Below, piece after piece: positions 46,875 to 57,858 of a DNA stretch of 64,000 bases. The stretch spans positions 1,612,001 to 1,676,000 of the forward strand of contig CAMRHE010000358.1 in the NCBI GenBank assembly GCA_947044405.1, read 5' to 3'. Numbering within the stretch: position 1 is the first letter of the stretch; each line of letters opens with the position of its first letter. This DNA is from Leptodactylus fallax. Lineage: Eukaryota; Chordata; Amphibia; Anura; Leptodactylidae. The notes beneath the pieces are model-generated. The model was not told where the DNA came from. It did not search any database and saw only the letters and a program-made list of their open reading frames with translations. A program made the translations under genes and the position numbers.

Positions 46875-47034
46875 AGGGAGTTGAAAGTCCGTGTTGCCCA
46901 GCGACAGCCCCAAAACATCACTGCTCTAGAGATCTGCATGGAGGAATAGGCCAACATACCAGCAACAGTGTGTGCCAACCTTGTGAAGACTTACAGAAAA
47001 CGTTTGACCTTTGTCATTGCCAACAAAGGATATA
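46875..47034 (+). pseudogene. Tc1 transposase C-terminal fragment (family A)
   Basis: This corresponds to 2479-2640 of the family A copy: [22 protein letters not shown] reading, [19 protein letters not shown] and VIANKGY. Here the Arg codon is still CGA. TGG has become TAG in the MEEW word. The fragment is cut at 47033-47034 (TA) by the insertion of the next Tc1 element, and its downstream remainder is not found beyond it. Confidence 0.9.
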
Positions 47035-48682
47035 CAGTCATATGAAAAAGTTTGGGCACCCCTATTAATCTTAATCATTTTTAGTTCTAAATATTTGGGT
47101 GTTTGCAACAGCCATTTCAATTTGATATATCTAATAACTGATGGACACAGTAATATTTCAGGATTGAAATGAGGTTTATTGTACTAACAGAAAATGTGCA
47201 ATATGCATTAAACCAAACTTTGACCGGTGCAAAAGTATGGGCACCTCAACAGAAAAGTGACATTAATATTTAGTAGATCCTCCTTTTGCAAAAATAACAG
47301 CCTCTAGTCGCTTCCTGTAGCTTTTAATCAGTTCCTGGATCCTGGATGAAGGTATTTTTGACCATTCCTCTTTACAAAACAATTCCAGTTCAGTTAAGTT
47401 TGATGGTCACTGAGCATGGACAGCCCGCTTCAAATTATCCCACAGATGTTCAATGATATTCAGGTCTGGGGACTGGGATGGCCATTCCAGAACATTGTAA
47501 TTGTTCCTCTGCATGAATGCCTGAGTAGATTTGGAGCTGTGTTTTGGATCATTGTCTTGCTGAAATATCCATCCCCGGCGTAACTTCAAATTCGTCACTG
47601 ATTCTTGTACATTATTCTCAAGAATCTGCTGATACTGAGTTGAATCCATGCGACCGTCAACTTTAACAAGATTCCCGGTGCCGGCATTGCCCACACAGAC
47701 CCAAAGCATGATGGAACCTCCACCAAATTTTACAGTGGGTAGCAAGTGTTTTTCTTGGAATGCTGTGTTTTTTTGACGCCATGCATAACGCCTTTTTGTA
47801 TGACCAAACAACTCAATCTTTGTTTCATCAGTCCACAGGACCTTCTTCCAAAATGAGGCTGGCTTGTCCAAATGTACTTTTGCATACCTCAGGCGACTCT
47901 GTTTGTGGCGTGCTTTCAAAAACGGCTTCTTTCGCATCACTCTCCCATACAGCTTCTCCTTGTGCAAAGTGTGCTGTATTGTTGACCGATGCACAGTGAC
48001 ACCATCTGCAGCAAGATGATGCTGCAGCTCTTTGGAGGGGGTCTGTGGATTGTCCTTGACTGTTCTCACCATTCTTCTTCTCTGCCTTTCTGATATTTTT
48101 CTTGGCCTGCCACTTCTGGGCTTAACAAGAACTGTCCCTGTGGTCTTCCATTTCCTTACTATGTTCCTCACAGTGGAAACTGACAGGTTGAATCTCTGAG
48201 ACAACTTTTTGTATCCTTCCCCTGAAGAACTATGTTGAACAATCTTTGTTTTCAGATCATTTGAGAGTTGTTTTGAGGAGCCCATGATGCCACTCTTCAG
48301 AGGAGATTCAAATAGGAGAACAACTTGCAATTGGCCACCTTAAATACCTTTTCTCATGATTGGATACACCTGGCTATGAAGTTCAAAGCTCAGTGAGGTT
48401 ACAAAACCAATTTTGTGCTTCAGTAAGTCAGTAAAAAGTAGTTAGGAGTATTCAAATCAATAAAATGATAAGGGTACCCAAATTTTTGCACCGGTCAAAT
48501 TTTGGTTTAATGCATATTGCACATTTCTGTTAGTACAATAAACCTCATTTCAATCCTGAAATATTACTGTGTCCATCAGTTATTAGATATATCAAATTGA
48601 AATGGCTGTTGCAAACACGCAAATATTTAGAACTAAAAATGATTAAGATTAATAGGGGTGCCCAAACTTTTTCATATGACTG
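47035..48682 (-). mobile_element. Tc1-like transposon, family F, nearly intact
   Basis: This 1648 bp element has TA flanks at 47033-47034 and 48683-48684. Inverted repeats of about 210 bp begin CAGTCATATGAAAAAGTTTG and carry an inner AAAATTTGGGTACC / GTATGGGCACC-type direct motif. The transposase is on the minus strand with one premature stop. It is inserted in a family A remnant. Confidence 0.96.
47263..48285 (-). pseudogene. Tc1-family transposase with a single nonsense codon (family F)
   Basis: A 340-codon DD34E transposase: MGSSKQLSNDLKTKIVQ start (ATG 48283-48285), helix-turn-helix EGYKKLSQRFNLSVSTVRNI and SGRPRKIS hook. The catalytic residues are in VLWTDETK, FQQDNDPKHSS and NIIEHLWDNLK. 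The only break I see is TGA at 47407-47409 in the position of an Arg in the AQRxPSNL word. Reading continues past it through KEEWSKIPSS to a TAA at 47263-47265. LWVCVGNAGTG has Val where LWGC is usual. An in-frame ATG 15 codons upstream (48330) lies in the leader and is unlikely to be the start. Confidence 0.93.
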
Positions 48683-48689
48683 TATATAC

Positions 48690-49034
48690 CACTGCAAAGC
48701 TGACATTGATCTGAATTCAGCACACTGTCAGTTTTGCTGGTATCTTCCTCAGTTGCAGAGATATACCTGCACTGTCAGGGGGAGGACCTTACAGCTCAGC
48801 GTCGTGGCTGGGCGTTGAGGGTGACCCCTTGATGGTACACTTTTATATTCTTATACTGTCAGGGCGCCGTTCCTCACTGTTCATTGATGATGCTGAGCTG
48901 TAATTCCCGCCCCTCTGACAGTGCAGATGCCGATACAATTGAAATTGCTACTTTGTGGTGGCCCCGGGGTGGGCCCCCCAAAGTCAGTGGGCCCAGGGCC
49001 GATGCCCCCTTTGCCCCCCACTAGCTACACCTCG
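48690..49034. repeat. MITE remnant and hAT-type end
   Basis: 48690-48935 is a degraded relative of the TTAA MITE at 25024 (TGAATTCAGC, CTGTCAGGGGGAGG). 48950-49034 is a GC-rich end which on the minus strand starts CGAGGTGTAGCTAGTGGGG, a hAT-type terminus similar to that at 20829. Confidence 0.55.
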
Positions 49035-49850
49035 GATTATAATAGAAATTTATGTTTAAGGGCTCTTGAACACATTGTTGAGTTTTGTATAGTGTTGTAA
49101 TAGGGCTGCCATAAAGTTTCACATTTCTGCTGTACCCTCCGAATGATTCCCTATTTCATACACAGGTATACCAAGGTTCTTTATTGTATTACAATTGTAA
49201 TAATCTATTGTTTTCATGTTTCAGTATATATGGAGATATTGTCTATTTATCTTCACAATATCTATTTACTGTATACAAATAGTGTCCAAGTGACTAAGGA
49301 GCAGTAAAGTTTTTGTATGCTGCCATACAGGCTCTGTGCATCGGCCCACTTACTGTCTTACTGTATTACCATTATGTTTGCACTAACAATGACTTCTTTA
49401 AAGCCCAACTGTACCAAAAAAATCAAGACTTATCTGTGCTCATTCCGATCCTTGTTCTCTAGTATTGGGTGCTATACTTATTCCCAGTTTCAGCCAATGA
49501 TGGATGTGCATGCCATCTCCTCTCGTTTAGTTGGATCCAAGGAGTATATACGGTACAAAAGACATTTCATAGGCCTGTGCCATTTTTCAGCACTCAAAAT
49601 ATTTTGCTTTTTTAAATTGTTATAGAACTCAAAAAACACTGTCACACAGGTAAATAAACTGGTGGAAGGTTTATTTAGAAGTGAGGTTGTAAAAACACAT
49701 TTTAAGAATTAAGAAACATAAAAAAGTATGAATGATAAAAAAGTAAGGTACCACTTATACTGCATCTCGATTGGTTTTGATCTTTGCTGATGGATTTGAC
49801 CGAAGTGTCCGACATGACATTACCAATGACGTAGTGATATGTATATATAT
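49035..49850. other. No gene seen
   Basis: AT-rich; short ORF at 49317-49625 has no recognisable family. Confidence 0.5.
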
Positions 49851-51655
49851 ATTAGGGTGACAATGCGTTCTATAGAAAAATTAAAATTAGTTTTATTCAA
49901 AGTCTCACCCTCTATAATTGTTACAAATAATGATCTGCAATATCCTTTAAAAGATCGTTTCTTTTGGTTGTGTTTAGGTGGTGGCTCAATGTCAGCCTTT
50001 GTACATGTAATAGCCGTTAAAATAGGATTTGGGTAGTTTTAATATTGAGCAGCAATAAGGGCCCCACCGCTCCTTGAAACTCTCTCCAATTTACTTATTT
50101 GTAATGTGTAAAGAATATTTAATATTATTAATATCAGTTTATTTTTCCTGTTTCAACGTAAACTTGCTACATTACAGAAAACATTCAGTATTATTCACTG
50201 TTTTAGGTAACACTAATCTCTAAACATTTACGCAGCAGCCTACATCACTCCCACTATGTGTCTTTTACTGTCTATTTAAATGTTTGCCTTAAATTCACTT
50301 ACTTTAATTTATAATAGTTTTGATGGGCGATATTAGGGTGATTTGCAGCAATGTATCAAAATTTATTGAAATGTTGGTTTATGGCTGCTATTTAGGCCGT
50401 CCACAAGTTTAGTCACCGTTGTCAGAAAAAATGGCGTCTTCGAATTGCAGCGTTAGAGGAATGTGGTTAATTGGAGGGACAGCAGACAGTGTTACCGGTT
50501 GTGAGCTGCCGTCAAATCGGCAGGTGCTGGCCCGGTTTTATTTCCTGCTCTGTACAGAATCGCAACCAATATGTACTAGTGCTGCTGTCACAGCCAATGA
50601 AGTACTTCGGTTTTGGAAAAAGGGAGAATCCCAACAAGGCAACAATATCACGTGATCAGTAAGGTGAAGAGTCTGTTTGGTCAATGGAAGAGTCTCAAGA
50701 AGAATGCTAAATGGCGAACCAAAACCCAAGAATCCAAGGAGAAGGAATTTGTTAATAAACTTGAAGATTTCTTTGATGTCGCTCATGCTGATGCCATGCA
50801 ACTTATAAAACATCAGGAATACCGTGATTTCTTGATGGCTCAAAGAGAAAAAGGCCGTCGTGGAAACATGGGACCATTAGACAGAAAACTGGCCAAGGTT
50901 GAGGAAAGAAAATTTATGAGAGAATTACAGGCAGAGAAATGAATAAAAAAGGAAACTGAGCAAGGTCAGAAATCGACAGCATCGGCTTTCAGCAGACACT
51001 TGTGGTACCTCAGTGAGATTATGGTGGGTCTGACGTTTTTTGACAGTGAGGTTCCAACCGCAGAAAAGGTTGAGATGGTACTGGCTCTGCAGAAGGAAGG
51101 CAACAATAACTGCTCAACTCGCGTGCAGCTTGCCGGAGACCTTGTGTCACACAAGAAGCTTCATCACTTCATATTGTCCAACACAAAAAAACTGTTCTTT
51201 ACACTAGAAATAAACCAAGATTTTCTTCATGAAGATCCTTGTCTGTGACACACTAATGCAAGTTATATCGATACATCCTCAAAAGTCGCTGGATTGAAAA
51301 TTGTGAATGATGCTGCAGAACGCTCTAATGCACTCATGAGTACATTCAGTTCGTCACTGAGCAATCAAGAAGACCAGAAAGTTTATTCTCCAGTGTGTAG
51401 AGAAACATCGCCATGACTATCCTGAACCAAATAAAGCGTGTTTCGCAAAAAGAAACTGTGAAACCGCTTTAAAATTGTTCATTTACTTTCCTACAAGACA
51501 TTCATTACAAATAAATGTTAGTTTTGTGATGATTGAGCCACCAGTAAACAATGTTGCAATGATACGAAATTTTGTGTATGTTACAATCAAACCAAAAGAA
51601 ATAGTTCCCAGTTGTGAGACTTAAAAATTTGCACAAAAATATTTTCACTGTCACC

Positions 51656-51660
<5 letters not shown>
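49851..51660 (+). mobile_element. Unassigned TIR element with degraded ORF (candidate new DNA transposon family)
   Basis: The outer ends are inverted: ATTAGGGTGACAATG at 49851 and CACTGTCACCCTAAT ending at 51660. Inward, three more words recur inverted in the same order but with different spacing: AAGTCTCAC, TTTCTTTTGGTT and GGTGGCTCAAT. The inverted termini are therefore long but diverged, or one carries deletions. Both sides abut TATATA tracts, so a TA or (TA)n target is likely but the duplication cannot be read. A single broken ORF lies in the right two thirds on +. I do not recognise a DDE transposase. Confidence 0.7.
50431..51480 (+). pseudogene. Broken ORF of the TTAGGGTGACA element, function unknown
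   Basis: The start is ATG 50431 in a good context (AAAAAATGG). It reads MASSNCSVRG and NRQVLARFYFL up to a one-base deletion near 50610-50620. It then continues in frame through GRIPTRQQYHVISKVK, KEFVNKLEDFFDVAHADAMQ, HQEYRDFLMAQREKGRRGNM and LDRKLAKVEERK. Stops occur at 50940-50942 and 51246-51248, with reading continuing in the same frame to GLKIVNDAAERSNALMSTF. A frameshift near 51380 follows, then QCVEKHRHDYPEPNKACF. The helical, charged FDVAHADA ... LMAQREKGR block and the IVNDxAER block are strongly protein-like. From memory the pattern resembles uncharacterised proteins repeated in arthropod genomes; this is not a search result. No catalytic triad, zinc finger or polymerase motif is visible. 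Confidence 0.65.

Positions 51661-51692
<32 letters not shown>
51661..51692. repeat. (TA)n microsatellite at the element's right flank
   Basis: About 16 TA units directly follow the terminal repeat. Confidence 0.95.
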
Positions 51693-51696
<4 letters not shown>

Positions 51697-51699
51697 ACA

Positions 51700-52268
51700 G
51701 AAAAGTTCAAAGCAGCACAGTGACTAAACAAAGGTGGGTGCATATCCAAATGAAGGTGGCTCCTTCCAGACATAAAAATGGATCAAAATGGTAGCACTCC
51801 AACAAATTCAAATAACCAGTGTTTTTATTTCAAAGCAATGTTTCGGGTTTTGGTCCTCAATCTGGAACCTTTCTCAAGCATTGCCACTGCCGAATGGGCC
51901 CCCTCAGGAGCTTGGGGACCCAGCACTTGCCCGGGTAAGCTGGGTGCTGATGCCGGCCATATTAATGATGTTCGGCGTGCCTTTGTCACCTATGAGGCCC
52001 AATCACAGGCCTCAACGCTGAACCCGTGTCGATTACGTCACAGAAGAGCACTGGACGCCGCAAGGGAGCCTAAGAGAGGGAACGGAAAGTGAGTATGTGT
52101 TTTTCTTATTTTTGTCACCTCCCCTGGGCCTCCACCTTTTAAGAAGAGACCCCAGAGAATAATGCGACTGCCATTTTAGTTTGCCGAGACGAATCTCTTT
52201 TGAAACCGAACAATTTGGAATATTTGGGACGAACCCAGCTCATTACAAGCCAATTTGCCCATCTCTGC
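51700..52268. repeat. Composite interspersed repeats
   Basis: 51700-51895 is a retroposon-like repeat (GTTTCGGGTTTTGGTCC block). 51896-52130 is a GC-rich segment. 52150-52268 ends GCCCATCTCTGCTA, a diverged right end of the TAGAGATGAGCGAA hAT MITE. Confidence 0.5.
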
Positions 52269-53565
52269 TAGATGGAAAGGCATTATGATACCAATAGTAA
52301 TAGTAGTAAAATATCTTTAAATAGCCATTTATTTCAATTATAAATTTTTTTTTCTATAGTTCACAGAGGAGCAAACTAACAATAAGTGAAGGTATTTTAC
52401 CATATTAAGTTTTACATTTTCTGACTGTAGAACCAGAATGTATCAATGTTGAGCTTTATTTTATAGGAAAATTTTATTTGTACACTGTTGCGGATTGTTA
52501 GTCAACATATCACCAGTATATGAAGTTTTTACATTTCTATTGTGATTTTTATTGCTGCTCTTATTACTTATTACAATGGGTTGCCAGTATGTGCTGTTTT
52601 ATGGACACAACATAACACTAAAGTATTAAACATAGCCCTTGGATGTTAATAAAGTCAGATGCTTTTAATAATAGATATTCACTTGTTTCAGGCTGATACC
52701 TATTTTATTTTATGCAAGGTTGAAATCTGCATAAATGGTTTAGTAGCCTATTATAGAAACTAAACAAAACATTAATTTTATTGCCTGTTATCAATGAAAC
52801 AGCAAATCATTTTACTGTTATTAATTGGCTTTTATACTGCAATTCATTAATTCAATAATGTTTTCCTGAAGGTATAAAATAAATATAGCGCTACCACTTA
52901 ATAGATAATTAGAAGTCTTGTTAATTTCACAAAGCTAGCATTGTGTGAGTTGACGAACATTAGGCTTACAAATTATTTTAACAGTGAAAACTAAATCAGG
53001 GTGGGTTGGCTGTAAATTATAGTTATATTAATATAGTTGTATTAATATGAATGCTTTTTGGTTTAGCGAAGACTGATCTGAAAAATATTATAAGGACATC
53101 AATTAACGACTGGTAAAAAATAGGATAGTTTTTCCAGCCTGACAGACCAGTACATGTCTATGGGTTAGTTTTTAACGGCCTTCCATTGGTTAATGCATGC
53201 GTTTCACTGAAGTTTTATAAGGGATGAGTGGGTTTGGCCATAAAAATAAAATAAGTTGACAGTTAAAAAATGGATGGCAAGATGATGCAAAATGGACATT
53301 AAAAACAGACACATGGTCAGAAAATGGCTGAAAAGTATGTGACCCAATGTCCTTTTTTTCACTGTTGTGTGCATGAGGACGAAGCCCACAGCATGTCAAT
53401 TATGAAAGCTTCAAAGAATGAAAGCTTTGGTGCTTCTGTAGACAAACCTGCAGGTGAACTGTACCAAAAACAACCAGTTTCAGGCAGTTTTGTTATGGTA
53501 GCTTGCAGACAAACATAAATTCCCAAATGGAAATTCTGCATCATGTTTATTCAGTATGGTCCCAG
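52269..53565. other. No gene seen
   Basis: AT-rich sequence without recognisable features. Confidence 0.55.
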
Positions 53566-54196
53566 CATTAGGCTAAGGCCCCACATAACGAATCGCTGCT
53601 AAAAAAGCTGTGGAAAAAACACAGTGAAAACACACATTTTTTCTACAGTATTTTTTGGGTTTTTGCTGCGTTTTGGCTTTTTATCTTCCTCTATTCAATA
53701 TATAGGGAAAATGCTTGAAATTTTTCTGCAATGTGTGCATGCGATTAATCAGAATCTCATTCACTTAGCTGGCACAGTAAAATGCAGCAATTTTTTTTTC
53801 TGCTGCATTTCCACAGATGCCAAAAATGCTGTGTTTCCACAATATGGGTCTTAGCCTTAAAGGGTTATTCCCATCTCAAGGATCTAATCTATACTGCTAG
53901 TTTATGTAAATTGAAGAGTTTTCCTAAATATATTGCTTTAGCAATGCTGCTTTGTTTTCCTGCTATGGGAAATTATATCTCTTATTGTTTACACAGCGTT
54001 TCCATAGAGCCAGACACTGTTATCTACAGCTCTGCCATTCAGCTAATTGCAGTTTGCTGATAAAGCCTGTCTGTTATCACATAGATAACACTGAGTCTGT
54101 TCTCTAGAAGCATGTGCATATTATTTGATCAGCATTTATATAAGATTTTCCCACAGCGCTTTTTTGCTGCGGGACGCCACGTGGGGCCTTAGCCTA
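53566..54196. mobile_element. Nested MITE-like repeats
   Basis: GGCTAAGGCCCCACATAACG at about 53573 and CCACGTGGGGCCTTAGCC ending at about 54195 are inverted ends of one repeat. Between them a second unit is visible, ending near 53855 (GGGTCTTAGCC). Adjoining it is the left end of an AGGGTTATTCC TTAA-type MITE (53861). Confidence 0.6.
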
Positions 54197-55539
54197 AAGG
54201 AGGACTTTTCCACTGTTTTACAAAATACTTATATTCCCCCTTAAATACAGTGCTAAGGCATCTTGCATTACATGTCAGCATTGTACAGTTCCTCTGTTGT
54301 TTCTCCTGGAAATTTATAATAACTTTACAACTGAGATGTTACAATTTCTCTATTTAATAAGGCACATTTCTTTATAGTGTGCCAACAGTGGTTAGACAGT
54401 ATCAAAGCATGGCAAATGCCCCATTGAAATGCTAGCACACAGTTGTCAGTTTAGTCATACATTTTCAGGAGGAATTAGAAAGAGACAGCACAAAATTAGT
54501 TCTAAGAAAATAAGTTTCCTAGCTGTTATGTATGAGGCATGCTATTAGCATACACTAAAACGGACATGTTAAGAGACCTGGCAGGTTCAATATAAATGCA
54601 GTATAGGTTACATTAAAAAATGCATCCTAGTTTTACAAAATTTATTTTGTATCAATAATTCTACAGTTTATTATTCTTTTTTCAATGGCACCAAATAAAA
54701 AAATAATTCAATATCCCTTCATGTTTTCTAAAACACGGTTCAATATATCCTCCCAACAAGGAGAAACTGTCATTTTCTGACTGCCATGTTTCCACACTGC
54801 CTGGAAGGTTTATATTTCCTACTTGCCATTGATTTTGTTCTATAAGAATGGCTTTGATAATAGCTTAGCCACAGGGATCTATGCATGGGTATTTTCTTCC
54901 TCCCTAAAAAGTTCTGAGTAGTTAAAAAATGACAGAGCTAAAAGATAGTGACTGGAAGTCTTTATGACTTTCAGACGTCTCTAATCTGGACTATTAAACT
55001 TTAAAACAAGAAAAGGAGAATCAGTTCTTATATGTGAAATGGTCAGAAAGTAAAGGTGCTGTAATAATTATATCAGTTATAGTATTCTCTTCAGTTTTAT
55101 TGTAACTTTTATTGTAACTTTTGCTGTTTTTGACATTTTCATACTGTTGACATATACTGAAAACCTGAAATATAAAATAAAATAAAGCAAAACAAATTAT
55201 ATTATAATCCATAACCCATATATATATATATACTAAAAGTAGGCAGCAAAATGTGAAAATGCCACCCAGCACTCATGGACACCTTCATACAAGCTTGAGA
55301 TGCACAAAAGTAAAAGTTTGAGAAGTGCAGAGTTTATACACTTATGCCTGTGTCTACATGCAAATAGAGATGTCAACCCGGGGGAGCCATTCACAGGGTG
55401 ATATGGGAGCAGTGGGTTAGGGCAAAAGTGTGAGTGGCCTTTTGTGGAGTGTGGGTTATATTAAAGGGCGTGGCTAGATATATTCAGACTCCCTATATTA
55501 ATATTAGACTCCAGACCAGACCCTTATATTAATATCATA
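54197..55539. other. No gene seen
   Basis: AT-rich, unassigned. Confidence 0.5.
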
Positions 55540-55740
55540 GCCATTATGTTAATATTAAATGGCAATGGCAATCTGGGACCAGTTTTGAATGGAACAGCTG
55601 GTTGTACAGAAAGCACTGCTCCATTAATTTCAATGGGACCGCTGGTGATTGCCAAGAGCTATCGCTGGTGGTCCCACTGAAATTAATGGAACGGAGTGTG
55701 CTGTCTGAGCAGTCACTCCATTCAAGCTGGGGTATAAAAT
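55540..55740. repeat. Foldback repeat
   Basis: The words CTCCATTAATTTCAATGGGA and its inverted match near CCACTGAAATTAATGGAACG form two arms around AAGAGCTATCGC. Confidence 0.6.
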
Positions 55741-56155
55741 TTGCGTGATTGTGGAGTTCAGAAAATTATCACCTATCCTGTGAATAGAAGGTAACTTGCT
55801 GTGCCATTATGGAGGTACTCCAAACAGTTGGGAAACTCTGGCTGTTGAGGGCTTGAGCATGGAACATCAGCACCTTTGTGTGGCATAGAAAACTGAGTGC
55901 AAAATGTAAAAATATGCCATCCCATGAGGAACACAGAAAGAGATATATTAATATACTATATACTACTGTACACTAGTTATTCCCACTTCCTCACAGCCTC
56001 AGATTACAACCCACAGTCTCAACTCTATACGCAGATAACCTAAGTTCTTAGATACCAGTGCTGGATATAAATCATCTTCACTGCAACAGGTCAGTGACCC
56101 ATAGCAGACACTGAGCTTCTTCTCCTTGTTCCATCATGTTGTTCTTCATTGCCAC
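55741..56155. other. No gene seen
   Basis: Unassigned non-coding sequence. Confidence 0.5.
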
Positions 56156-57060
56156 TAGAGATGAGCGAATTTTTCAAAAATTCGATTCGACTGGTTTGCC
56201 AAATTTTCCTTAACGACTCGATTAGAATTAATTTGCGGCGAATTGCGTTAGAAAACAGCTATTTCCTAGCTGCAGAGATCCTGTATAGTGGTGTAGAACA
56301 ATGCCCTGCATTAACACACATAGGAAGTGTAAGGGAATTGCCAGTTGAGCAATTCCCCAGTGCTGCTGCAGAAACAAGGGAAGAAGGGAATGACAGACAG
56401 TGTACTCTAAACTTAACCCAGCCCCTGTTCCTGCCTACTTGTCTCACTGCCTAATGACAGGAACAACTTGGCAGCGATCCCTAGTCTGAATAAGTGAAAC
56501 ACAGAACAAGACAAGACAAACAACACAGAAAAGGAGTCAGCAAGCCAAGGGTCAAAGCCAGAGAGACAAAGCAGTACCAAATCGCAATCCAAAAGAGTAG
56601 TCACAAGAAAAGCCAAAGGTCAGAAGTCAGAATAATAATAACAGAACAGGAGCTAGCAGGGACAAAGTCTCAGGACAGAATCGCAATAGCCAGCAAACCT
56701 GTGTGGGCTGATGACCTGTTTATAGGAAGTCCAGAATCTGCCCCAGACTTGATTGGTGACATGCTGTCAATCACACAGGCAAGGCTAAGATTAACTGTTA
56801 GAGGAGCAAAAAGAAACAAGGTGCAGGAGACGGGTGTGGCTGAAATTCAATTACAGAGATAAAGTACTAGGATAGTGTTCAGACTGAGCAACAAGAACCT
56901 TAAGCACGGAATCAAACTGAACACGCCTCCTGCACCACAGTGTGCGAGTGGATGGTGGCACCGAGACCCGAACAGGCAGAGACATTACAGGAAGCCTGCT
57001 GTGGTAGTGAAACAATACTGTGAGTCAGCATGACACGCACATGACAGATAACTGCGGAGA
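56156..57060. mobile_element. hAT-type MITE-like repeat split by a solo LTR
   Basis: The left end TAGAGATGAGCGAATTTTTC matches the family at 8586. The repeat continues to 56327, is interrupted by the LTR, and resumes at 56990 with one copy of the GGAAG target word. No right hAT end was identified. Confidence 0.65.
56328..56989 (-). mobile_element. Solo LTR (copy 2)
   Basis: This 662 bp unit with TG...CA ends (TGTAAGG... ATTACA on +) is flanked by an exact 5 bp duplication, GGAAG at 56323-56327 and 56990-56994. It is the inverted relative of 10371-11035. Both share a small hairpin at one end (GGAATTGCCAGTTGAGCAAT). On the minus strand a TATAAACAGGTCA word could be the TATA box. No internal retroelement coding remains. 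Confidence 0.85.
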
Positions 57061-57663
57061 TTAAAGGATAACAATCCTTTTTTTTTTGCTACTAATGCAC
57101 GGCAAAAAGGTCTGTAATTTTAGATAAATAAAGAGTGTGGTCCCTGGAAAATGGGTTTGGGAAATTTTCATGTAAATTTGGAAAATCACGTCTTTTTTCC
57201 TGCAGCGCTTTTCACAGAAAGTCCGCAGAGGTTTCCTCTGTGGACTTTCTGCTTCCATTATACTTGTAGAGTAACCGCTGGTATTTTGTAGGTATAATTG
57301 ACAAGCTGCGATTTCCAAAACTGCAACAGTTTTGGAAATCACAGTGCGTTCGCTGCATGTATTTTTCCGCAATGTGTGGCTGGAATTCGCTAGAATCACT
57401 TTGCAGGGACTGTAAAATGCCACGATTAAAAGATGATACCAACATAAAGCAGAGATATTGTAGACAATATTTATTAGCATTTTTGCCTGGTATGACTATC
57501 TGCCTGAAAAGCAGAGCATTTCACATTTTGAAAATTGCACATTTCCTATTTTTTCATAAATAAATGTGTAGAATATTGATCCACGTTTACCACTAACATG
57601 AAATACAATGTGACACGAAAAAATAATCTCAAAATCACTTGGGTAAGTTAAAGCATCTCAAAG
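57061..57663. other. Non-coding with repeat remnant
   Basis: 57190-57420 is a degraded interspersed repeat sharing TTTCACAGAAAGTC with 22950 and GCGATTTCCAAAA with 6660. ORFs in it have no recognisable family. Confidence 0.45.
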
Positions 57664-57858
57664 GCTGAGGCCCCATGTTGCAGAAACGCACCTTTTTTGT
57701 TTTTTAGAGCCAAAGCCCGGAGTGGACTGAGCAAAAGGTAGAAGTGTAAGTACTTCCTATATATTTCTCATTCCTTTTGTAGCCATTCTTGATTTTGACT
57801 AAAAAAATACAACACAATTTGCAACAAAAAATGCGTTTCTGCAACGTGGGGCCTTAGC
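57664..57858. mobile_element. Small foldback MITE (GCTGAGGCCCCA family)
   Basis: Ends GCTGAGGCCCCATGTTGCAG and CTGCAACGTGGGGCCTTAGC are inverted. AAAG flanks both sides. Related to 21649-21862. Confidence 0.8.

Noticed and set aside
49851..49862. TTAGGG as a telomere-like word
   Set aside because: It occurs once at each end of the element as part of TTAGGGTGACA; there is no tandem TTAGGG.
57061..57563. 139- and 77-codon minus-strand ORFs
   Set aside because: They sit on a degraded interspersed repeat shared with 6580-6735 and 22875-23045.
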